A stretch of DNA of 13,345 nucleotides from Thermoplasmata archaeon (GTDB lineage: Archaea > Thermoplasmatota > Thermoplasmata > Thermoplasmatales > Thermoplasmataceae). Positions within the stretch are counted from its first letter, which is position 1, and each line of letters begins with the position of its first letter. Of this stretch, positions 8,052 to 13,345 are shown piece after piece. The notes under the pieces were generated by a model. It ran no database searches. It was not told where the DNA came from and worked only from the letters and a program-made list of their open reading frames with translations. The translations under genes were made by a program, and so were the position numbers. The stretch spans positions 1 through 13,345 of the forward strand of contig JAJZZZ010000027.1 in the NCBI GenBank assembly GCA_021797265.1. The letters run 5' to 3'.

Positions 8052-8094
8052 CACATCTATGGATAAAGAGTTGTAGATGTGATAATATCTACAG
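8052..8094 (+). repeat. Two mutually exclusive hairpins sharing one strand
   Basis: CACATCTA (8052-8059) is complementary to TAGATGTG (8074-8081) over 8 bp. The overlapping strand 8072-8080 also pairs with 8085-8093, giving 9 bp with one wobble and a GATA loop. Only one of the two can form at a time. There is no visible ORF or oligo-T tract behind it, so no function is assigned. The 7952-8165 interval holds no gene that I can support. Confidence 0.45.
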
Positions 8095-8113
8095 GTGATA
8101 TAATGAAGCAGAA

Positions 8114-8136
8114 ACCCCGTCTGACCTTCAGGGTGG
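8114..8136 (+). repeat. Degenerate right-end-like hairpin
   Basis: CCCC...CTGACCTTCAG...GGTGG has the layout of tnpB-element right-end hairpins (C-run, short stem, TTCAG, G-run), but the outer stem is mispaired. It may be the end of a third, older element. The call rests on pattern only. Confidence 0.3.
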
Positions 8137-8197
8137 AACGAATTTCAGACTTCTATGCTTATTAATCATAGGTCAGTTTTATCCAACGTGAGCGGGA

Positions 8198-8222
8198 AGT
8201 CTCCCTTTCGCAAGAGAGGGGA
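8198..8222 (+). repeat. Left-end hairpin of the intact IS element
   Basis: TCCCTTT pairs with AGAGGGG (seven pairs with two wobbles) around a CGCAAG loop. A GTGAGCG box lies before it and an ATGAAAGCGAAC box after it. Both boxes recur in the older copy at 7638-7684. Confidence 0.55.
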
Positions 8223-8264
8223 TGAAAGCGAACATTAGTAACCTACTGTGCAATCTATTAAATA

Positions 8265-9395
8265 ATGTTCAGGACTATTAAACTAAAACTTCCTTATGAC
8301 AATTCCCTTCTGGAAACGGGAAGACAATTCAAGGAGGCATGCCAAATAGTACTGGACTATGGATTTTCAGCACAAACATTCAACAAGAACAAACTCAACA
8401 GGGCAACGTATAAAGACGTTAGAAAGGCCATACCATCATTACCCTCAGCACTTGTCCAGACCGCAAGGGATACTGCATCCGAATCACTGAAGCAGACAAA
8501 ACTTAAAAGGAAAATACACAGGACATCATTAACTATCAGATATGATAGAAGAACATTCAAATTCTACCCTGATTCGCATACAATATCACTGACAACCGTC
8601 AGGGGGAGACTGGTATTCCCAATTGCACATTCTCCCCTTATTGAGAAATACAGGGGTGAATACACAAATGCACAGGTAATCATTGACACAAAGCACCAGA
8701 GGATGTCAGTAATGGTTCAGGTTGAATCACCGGATAAAGAGGTGGAAAAAAAGGCAGATAACAATGTAAATGCAATGGGAATAGACAGGGGAATAAAGAA
8801 CATAGCGGTATTGTCAAACAACATGTTCTTCAATGCAGGCCAGTTGAGAAGCATCAAGGGAAGATACCAGTACAACAGATCAGAATTACAGCATGCAGGC
8901 ACTCGTTCCGCCAGAAGAAAACTGAAAGAATTAAGCGGAAGAGAGAGACGGTTCGTGCAGAATACAAATCATGTAATTTCAAAAGAGATCGTGAATCTTT
9001 CCTGTGATCTCATTGCACTTGAAGAGTTGGGTTCGGCAGGAATGAGAAGGAAAAACAACGGAAAGGGATTCAACACAATGCTAGGATCATGGTCTCCATT
9101 CCAGCTGGAACAGTTCATAGAATATAAGGCACAGGAGATGGGAAAAACAGTGATCTATGTAAACCCTAAATACACATCACAGAGATGTTCATCCTGTGGA
9201 TATATGGATAAGAACAACAGGAAAGGATCGATCTTTCACTGCCTGAACTGCAACCTTGAACTTCATGCCGATCTCAATGCCGCAAGAAACATCGGAATAC
9301 TAGGTAAATCTGAGTATTTCAGGCTGATGTCAACCAGCCAATCGTTGCGTCATACAGACAGCAACAAGCCCCTTCCGTCAGGGAGGGGTAGTTGA
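8265..9395 (+). CDS. tnpB: TnpB, RNA-guided nuclease of an IS200/IS605-type element
   Basis: This is a 376-aa TnpB of normal length with all expected active-site features. RuvC-I Asp is at about 174 (MGIDRGIKNIAVLS), RuvC-II Glu at about 253 (IALEELGS) and RuvC-III Asp at about 336 (HADLNAARNIG). A zinc ribbon has Cys308, Cys311, Cys326 and Cys329. The N-terminal half is the basic RNA-binding part. Characterised TnpB proteins use an RNA made from the element's right end (omegaRNA) to cut DNA next to a short motif, which helps the element persist. The stop codon falls inside the right-end structure, so the coding end and the presumed RNA overlap. The start at 8265 lies 31 nt after the left-end ATGAAAGCGAAC box. 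No tnpA accompanies it. Codons 34-67 occur again, identically and inverted, at the right edge of the window. Confidence 0.97.
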   Translation: MFRTIKLKLPYDNSLLETGRQFKEACQIVLDYGFSAQTFNKNKLNRATYKDVRKAIPSLPSALVQTARDTASESLKQTKLKRKIHRTSLTIRYDRRTFKFYPDSHTISLTTVRGRLVFPIAHSPLIEKYRGEYTNAQVIIDTKHQRMSVMVQVESPDKEVEKKADNNVNAMGIDRGIKNIAVLSNNMFFNAGQLRSIKGRYQYNRSELQHAGTRSARRKLKELSGRERRFVQNTNHVISKEIVNLSCDLIALEELGSAGMRRKNNGKGFNTMLGSWSPFQLEQFIEYKAQEMGKTVIYVNPKYTSQRCSSCGYMDKNNRKGSIFHCLNCNLELHADLNAARNIGILGKSEYFRLMSTSQSLRHTDSNKPLPSGRGS

Positions 9396-9396
9396 C
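9255..9396 (+). ncRNA. Candidate omegaRNA (right-end guide RNA) of the tnpB element
   Basis: TnpB systems take their guide RNA scaffold from the 3' end of tnpB and the right end of the element. Here the segment ends in an 8-bp hairpin (CCCCTTCC-GTCA-GGGAGGGG, 9369-9388, one G-U pair) followed by TAGTTGAC. The best-conserved DNA between the intact and decayed copies (9318-9349 against 7868-7899, 28 of 32) lies inside it, in keeping with selection on RNA or recent shared descent. The 5' boundary is a guess. The guide would be the host DNA after about 9396. Confidence 0.5.
9369..9388 (+). repeat. Right-end hairpin of the intact IS element
   Basis: Eight base pairs (one G-U) close a GTCA tetraloop. 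It overlaps codons 369-375 of tnpB. Similar C-rich/G-rich terminal hairpins are characteristic of archaeal tnpB-only elements. Confidence 0.75.
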
Positions 9397-9458
9397 TTGG
9401 TACATTGTCCCATCATTATGAATACTAACTAGATGAGTTGTCTAATTAATCCAACTGA

Positions 9459-9470
9459 AATTTATATATC
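9459..9470 (+). promoter_or_regulatory. TATA box for the three-gene surface cassette
   Basis: AATTTATATATC is centred about 25 bp before the GTG at 9490. It supports a leaderless transcript and that GTG as the true start of the first gene. Confidence 0.6.
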
Positions 9471-9489
9471 ACTTAAGTATTAATCTACC

Positions 9490-10011
9490 GTGAAAAGAAA
9501 CATAATGATTGCTGTTACATTAATCCTGGCGCTTATGGTGCCTGTCGTAACAACTGCAGCAGTTGTCGTTAGCAATGATATCACATTTACTACGTCCGTT
9601 ACTCATTCTAATGATATTTACCTTACAGATGGGCCGGGATACACATATGCCAATGCCTCAGGATACATTAGCATTGTAGGGAACAATTCAAACTACACAA
9701 ATGAAACGATTGATATTTCCACCATTCCAGGAAGTGGATACGTGGTGATGACAAACGTGCTTGCAGTATACAATGGCACTACCACGTCACACCCCGTATA
9801 TTTGTGGTTCAATGGAACAATTCCGACCGGTGTCCAGATATTTTACAGCAGCAGTCCCATGACCTTCAATGGAACCTCCGTGAGTGGTTCACTAATGTCA
9901 GGCACAAATGGTCCAATTCATCTAACCACCAGTGGAGATGCTCTGTATATCTCCATTATTGTGTCTTTGTCCTCACCTGCATCATTTACGCTGACTATGC
10001 AGCAGGAATGA
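9490..10011 (+). CDS. Small secreted protein, first gene of cassette, function unknown
   Basis: This is a 173-aa protein with a GTG start set by the TATA box 25 bp upstream. Residues 1-23 form a Sec-type signal (basic MKRN, hydrophobic core, TTAA cleavage region), and the mature chain would begin near AAVVVSND. The rest is Ser/Thr/Gly/Asn-rich, predicted beta-strand, with several N-x-S/T sequons (e.g. NNSNYTNET near 65-73) and a GSGYVVMTNVLAVYNGT segment near 82-97. There is no C-terminal anchor. I do not recognise the family with confidence. Its N-terminus resembles that of the next protein (hydrophobic core, then AAV-V/I-V), suggesting paralogy. One possibility is a TasA/AbpA-like donor-strand fibre subunit, but this is conjecture from architecture and not from a motif match. 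The stop codon abuts the next gene, so the two are surely cotranscribed. Confidence 0.85.
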   Translation: MKRNIMIAVTLILALMVPVVTTAAVVVSNDITFTTSVTHSNDIYLTDGPGYTYANASGYISIVGNNSNYTNETIDISTIPGSGYVVMTNVLAVYNGTTTSHPVYLWFNGTIPTGVQIFYSSSPMTFNGTSVSGSLMSGTNGPIHLTTSGDALYISIIVSLSSPASFTLTMQQE

Positions 10012-10641
10012 GTGAGAGAACAAATGAGAGCAAAACTTGGTAGATACGGGCTGTTAATATTGCTGGCTGCGTCTGTAATCATGGTCACTTCAGTCTCATT
10101 TGCAGCAGTAATAGTTGTCAACAGTTACCAGATGAATGTTACTCCTGTTCATCCAAGTATAGAGCTTATTAAAAGCAATAATTCTTCCATATCCAGCAGT
10201 ATTAATTCTTACAACAGCACGGATCAAGTGACCTATTCCTCATCACAGGTCAGTACTGTCAATGAGAGTGATGTTGCCAGTTTCTCAAATGACGGTTCTT
10301 CCCCGGTAGTTCTCAGTTTGAATCTCTTAGATTATTCGGGAGTCAAATATGTGAATCAGATTATAATTTATACTGAATTTCCAAACTCATCATACAGCCA
10401 AGTTATCAACCTGACATTCGTTAATGGAACTCTCTCCTCCAGACAGAATTATTCCGTGGATGTGGGGTCAGATAGATCAGTATCAATTGGAGAAAAAATT
10501 GTAATGGATAGTGGTAACGCGGCCAGTAGCACAATATATATTGGACTATCTCTGCCTTTTCACATAGGTAGCAATGCTATATCATATGTGGGATCAAGTT
10601 ATTATCTTACAATTACAACACAGTATGGCATATTTTATTGA
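10012..10641 (+). CDS. Small secreted protein, second gene of cassette, function unknown
   Basis: This is a 209-aa protein whose GTG directly follows the previous stop codon. An in-frame ATG at 10024 (MRAKLGRYG) is an equally good or better start. A basic N-terminus and a hydrophobic core (LLILLAASVIMVTSVSFAA) form a signal peptide, cleaved near the AAVIVV segment and mirroring the upstream protein. The mature part is Ser-rich (a run of Ser and Asn near residues 55-70) and then beta-like, with 'FSNDGSSPVVLSLNLLDY' near 91-108 and no further membrane helix. It is probably extracellular and N-glycosylated. The family is not recognised. The shared signal/N-strand pattern with its neighbour suggests duplication, and the two may form a heteropolymer or complex; that is inference. 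The 3' end is 12 bp from the next start. Confidence 0.85.
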   Translation: MREQMRAKLGRYGLLILLAASVIMVTSVSFAAVIVVNSYQMNVTPVHPSIELIKSNNSSISSSINSYNSTDQVTYSSSQVSTVNESDVASFSNDGSSPVVLSLNLLDYSGVKYVNQIIIYTEFPNSSYSQVINLTFVNGTLSSRQNYSVDVGSDRSVSIGEKIVMDSGNAASSTIYIGLSLPFHIGSNAISYVGSSYYLTITTQYGIFY

Positions 10642-10653
10642 TGGAAAGAAGCA

Positions 10654-11502
10654 ATGATAGTTTACAATTTCCATAACCTTTTGAACTTCATTCCTCAATA
10701 CGTTGCTTCCACGCTGATCGCTCTTCTGGTTTACTTTTATATTGGGCACAGAGCACCAAAGCTGCCAGTGACAGTTAGATTGTCAGAGGGACATGCGAAG
10801 ATAAGAGAATCTTTCTTCAAATCTCCATTCTATGCAGATAGTGGAATCGCCATGGAAAAAATTTGTCCGGTAGAGGTCACTGAAAATGGATACAGCATTA
10901 GAAAGAGGAAAAACCTTGATTACAATCGTGTGTTCTTTTCCCTTCTTTACTCATATCTATCTGGATCCTTCAGACCAGATGTGCAAAAAAATAGTACACG
11001 TTATTCCAGAAGCCGGGATTTAGACTATAACAGAGCATTCTTTGACATCTACCGCATATTTTTTTCCGTCATAATATGGGCGGGATTGCTATTTCTCATA
11101 ACGCCATTCCACGATATTTATATATTTTTGCCACATCTTAATGCCACAGGAAATATAATAGTGGCTGTCATTCTTGCAGTATCAATTTTTGAAGCTATAA
11201 TTTCTCTAATATATTTTATTTCTGGAACCAGAATGAAAACCATACTTTTTGTTGAGGGTGGCATACTGACCATATTTTCCCTGTCTTTACTGGCACCGTC
11301 CATGACATGGTTCCATACTTACAGCAATTCTGGTAAAATAATAATATACGCAACACTCCTGATCCTTTTTCTTGCCATTGGCATTATAATACCACAACTC
11401 AGGAAAAGAACAACAATATACAGGACATCTTTTGCCTTTACATTAACTGCATATATCTTCATTCTATTGGTTGTCATAATAAATATTCTAAGATTGGTTT
11501 GA
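10654..11502 (+). CDS. Six-helix membrane protein with duplicated LDYNR-x-FF motif
   Basis: This is a 282-aa polytopic protein and the last gene of the cassette. TM1 covers about 11-30. A basic, probably cytoplasmic stretch of about 100 residues follows, then five helices at about 134-152, 166-190, 195-213, 227-246 and 258-280. The loop holds a short duplication: LDYNRVFF at 88-95 and LDYNRAFF at 123-130, each after a basic run (RKRKN and RSRD) and each followed by aromatic hydrophobic residues, as if an amphipathic segment had been repeated. No catalytic motif is recognised. Given the two secreted partners, a role in exporting, anchoring or assembling them is possible but unproven. Base composition appears more AT-rich here than in the protease gene (by eye). 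The end converges with the repeat-protein gene on the other strand, 31 bp away. Confidence 0.85.
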   Translation: MIVYNFHNLLNFIPQYVASTLIALLVYFYIGHRAPKLPVTVRLSEGHAKIRESFFKSPFYADSGIAMEKICPVEVTENGYSIRKRKNLDYNRVFFSLLYSYLSGSFRPDVQKNSTRYSRSRDLDYNRAFFDIYRIFFSVIIWAGLLFLITPFHDIYIFLPHLNATGNIIVAVILAVSIFEAIISLIYFISGTRMKTILFVEGGILTIFSLSLLAPSMTWFHTYSNSGKIIIYATLLILFLAIGIIIPQLRKRTTIYRTSFAFTLTAYIFILLVVIINILRLV

Positions 11503-11503
11503 C

Positions 11504-11528
11504 TTGGCTAGTCCAGATTTATAGCCAA
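11504..11528. terminator. Hairpin between convergent genes, possible bidirectional terminator
   Basis: TTGGCTA and TAGCCAA form a perfect 7-bp stem with an 11-nt loop in the 31-bp gap between two convergent stop codons. There is no long oligo-T tract, so the terminator reading rests mainly on position. Confidence 0.45.
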
Positions 11529-11533
11529 CTATC

Positions 11534-13345
11534 CTACATGGGAGCATCAGCGAAAAAAAACATGGATTCGAAATAATCTGGTGGAATTACCTGCGGCAGA
11601 TTCAGTAGAGGTGAAATCTGGGGAGGATGAGGAACAGGTGAGAAAACTGAAGACACACATATCAACAATGGATTCATTGGCGACGGGACTGGCGCGGGTG
11701 GCAACGGCGTTGAATTTGATGTCATAGCAATCCATATTGCCATGGGTGAGATTATTATGATAACCTGCACCTGAGACCCGCTTATCACCAATGGTAATCT
11801 AACAGGTGTCTTAAACGGGGTTCCCGTGACATCCACAGTAAGATGATATGTACCATTCATCAACTCAATGTCATTTTCTGTCACAGCTTTATGATTTACT
11901 GTTATATTCACGCTAACACCGGGAGGCATGAATTCAATGAATGACACCACATAGAGAGTCTTCTCTATTCGAACAAAATGCAGGTGCAGTGTAATACTCT
12001 TATTGTTCACAGTGAAATCCCCAGAGTGCACATCCATGTATCCATTTACGTGCGAAACTGTATAACTGTAATGACCGTTATGTAGCATAATTCTTGCCAC
12101 ATGGTTCGATGAAGAAATATTCGCTATGCCAGATATATTTACCCACCACTGAGTACCGCGTGGAAGTCCACTTTCCATGAATTTAACAGTGTGAAGGCTG
12201 GTGACAAAGTGGATTCTGACCGTCACTGGGTGATCTTTGACCATGATATAACCACTGACACTGTTGTATCCGGGCGAAGTTGCAGTGTAATTGTACCTTC
12301 CATTCGGCATGCTTATCATAAGGGAGTGATTAAATGACGAATAGTTGTCTCCGTTGGAAAGTGAAACATTCCATAGAGCTCCATGTTTCAGGTTGCTTAT
12401 GAATGATACATCATATTGGAGTTCATGGATATAAAGTATTACAGTCTCATCGGCACCGGTAACGTTCAGGTGAGACGTGTAGGTTTCATATCCCGTTATA
12501 CCTGAGACAACGTAAACGTATGAACCGTTTTGAAGACCTACTTCGAAGTAAGTTCCATTTATAGTATAGTTATTGCCGGCAATTTCTAAATTCCATTCTT
12601 TCAAACCTGATGGCGAGACTACGGTGAAATTTACATCATAGAGTACCGGCTTGAATGAAACGTAAACTATTTTACCTGAACCGTTCACATGCAGAACTCC
12701 GTTAAAATCGTACCATGAAGAATTCATTGGATCTACAGTGAATGTATAGGTGCCATTTGAGAGATAAACGGTAATATTCCCATGATTTGGGCCTACAGTA
12801 TCATTTCCTGAAATGATGAGGTACCATGTAAAGGGGCTGTACTGGCCCGAAATATCGAATGAAATCGCAAATGTAACTTTAGTGAACTGTGCATAGATAA
12901 TTTCATTGGACCCATTAACTGAAAGGGTCATTTCAGAACCTCTGTATATATGGTTACTACTCAAATATGTGATATGATATGTCCCATTCATTAAATGGAC
13001 GTAAATATTGGAATACTGACTGCCGAGAACAGTTCCATTAGGGAGAGTTACCTGCCATTGAGTTCCCGTGGGGAGACCTGATTCCTCTATGGTCACGTTA
13101 TAAAGAACGGGGTGGAGAGTAATCGTGCTGGAAACATTATGACCATCGACTCGAACACTGAAGTCTGAAGGGTAATAGTTCCTGCTTGAGCTCAGAATTT
13201 TAATTGAATATGTTCCATTGGGAAGAAGTATTGAATAAATGTTTGCGGTCTGGACAAGTGCTGAGGGTAATGATGGTATGGCCTTTCTAACGTCTTTATA
13301 CGTTGCCCTGTTGAGTTTGTTCTTGTTGAATGTTTGTGCTGAAAA
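11534..13345 (-). CDS. Secreted beta-repeat surface protein, N-terminus missing and fused in frame to a tnpB fragment
   Basis: The minus strand is open from the right edge to the TAG at 11534 (603 codons). Residues counted from position 13242 make up about seven tandem beta-rich units, each with an 'L-x-N-G-T-Y-x-x-T/K-V' strand (LPNGTYSIKI, LMNGTYHITY, LSNGTYTFTV, LQNGSYVYVV, MPNGRYNYTA, LHNGHYSYTV, LMNGTYHLTV). Some units also have the 'ESGLPxGTQW' motif, seen twice, that is common in thermoacidophile surface proteins. N-glycosylation sequons are abundant. The C-terminus is a short hydrophobic stretch (QVQVIIIISPMAIWIAM) and a Pro-rich tail. An internal GTG at 13096 could be taken as the start, but repeat homology continues upstream, so the gene is longer. 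The first 34 codons in the window are tnpB sequence, not a signal peptide. The role is probably in the cell surface, adhesion or S-layer. Confidence 0.8.
   Translation of the reverse strand, partial: FSAQTFNKNKLNRATYKDVRKAIPSLPSALVQTANIYSILLPNGTYSIKILSSSRNYYPSDFSVRVDGHNVSSTITLHPVLYNVTIEESGLPTGTQWQVTLPNGTVLGSQYSNIYVHLMNGTYHITYLSSNHIYRGSEMTLSVNGSNEIIYAQFTKVTFAISFDISGQYSPFTWYLIISGNDTVGPNHGNITVYLSNGTYTFTVDPMNSSWYDFNGVLHVNGSGKIVYVSFKPVLYDVNFTVVSPSGLKEWNLEIAGNNYTINGTYFEVGLQNGSYVYVVSGITGYETYTSHLNVTGADETVILYIHELQYDVSFISNLKHGALWNVSLSNGDNYSSFNHSLMISMPNGRYNYTATSPGYNSVSGYIMVKDHPVTVRIHFVTSLHTVKFMESGLPRGTQWWVNISGIANISSSNHVARIMLHNGHYSYTVSHVNGYMDVHSGDFTVNNKSITLHLHFVRIEKTLYVVSFIEFMPPGVSVNITVNHKAVTENDIELMNGTYHLTVDVTGTPFKTPVRLPLVISGSQVQVIIIISPMAIWIAMTSNSTPLPPAPVPSPMNPLLICVSSVFSPVPHPPQISPLLNLPQVIPPDYFESMFFFADAPM
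13243..13345 (-). mobile_element. Inverted 103-nt exact copy of internal tnpB sequence at the window edge
   Basis: The reverse complement of this stretch is identical, base for base, to 8364-8466 (tnpB codons 34-67). Identity stops abruptly at GCAA: the intact gene continues as GGGAT and this copy as ACATT. The end is inside tnpB, so this is not an element boundary. It means either a truncated second tnpB copy or a chimeric join. Confidence 0.9.

Larger units (their letters stand above)
8165..9396 (+). mobile_element. IS200/IS605-group (IS1341-type) element, tnpB only
   Basis: This is a complete-looking element with a structured left end (from about 8165; homology to the older copy begins by 8176), an intact tnpB and a right-end hairpin at 9369-9388. 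There is no tnpA, so mobility would depend on a Y1 transposase supplied elsewhere. No target-site duplication is expected for this group and none was seen. The exact left boundary cannot be fixed from one copy. Confidence 0.75.

Noticed and set aside
7600..9400. A CRISPR array or Cas12-type locus
   Set aside because: There are no regularly spaced identical repeats. The nuclease is of TnpB size (376 aa) with IS ends, so it is a transposon nuclease.
8165..9490. A Y1 transposase tnpA partner
   Set aside because: No open frame with a HUH motif was found on either strand next to tnpB.
11547..11735. Possible frameshift at the end of the repeat protein, with an alternative 62-codon frame
   Set aside because: The repeat protein's own frame runs cleanly to a TAG beside a convergent hairpin. 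The alternative frame shows no continuation of the repeat pattern.

Overview
The window looks like a piece of an acidophilic archaeon of the Thermoplasmatales type. The evidence is indirect: TATA-like boxes about 25 bp upstream of start codons, which implies leaderless mRNAs; heavy use of AGG/AGA arginine codons; a thermopsin (A5) and a sedolisin (S53) protease domain, both from acid-active families; and many secreted proteins dense in N-x-S/T sequons. No rRNA, tRNA or CRISPR array was found.

Layout. Positions 1-7507 hold three minus-strand genes in the transcription order protease (7507 to 3389), DUF2079-type membrane protein (3251 to 1287) and a Wzx-like polysaccharide flippase (1190 to beyond the left edge). 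Each has its own TATA-like element, so they need not form one operon. Together they read as a cell-surface, glycan and extracellular digestion neighbourhood. The protease is the largest protein here (1372 aa) and carries an N-terminal thermopsin domain and a C-terminal pro-kumamolisin/S53 domain in one chain.

Positions about 7600-9400 are an insertion-sequence nest. An intact tnpB with no tnpA (8265-9395) has a structured left end and a strong right-end hairpin. Just upstream lies the remnant of a related, internally deleted element: its left end aligns without gaps over 58 nt, and its right part still encodes a decayed TnpB C-terminus. Between the two are palindromes and a pair of mutually exclusive hairpins.

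Positions 9490-11502 hold a tight plus-strand three-gene cassette: two small secreted proteins with similar N-termini, and a polytopic membrane protein with an internal motif duplication. Its function is unknown; a fibre or surface structure is one hypothesis.

Positions 11534-13345 hold a minus-strand secreted beta-repeat protein. Its 5' end does not continue into a signal peptide. It runs in frame into 103 nt that are identical, in inverted orientation, to codons 34-67 of the intact tnpB. This is either a real recombination scar at a second tnpB copy or an inverted chimera made during amplification or assembly, and it should be resolved before that gene model is used.
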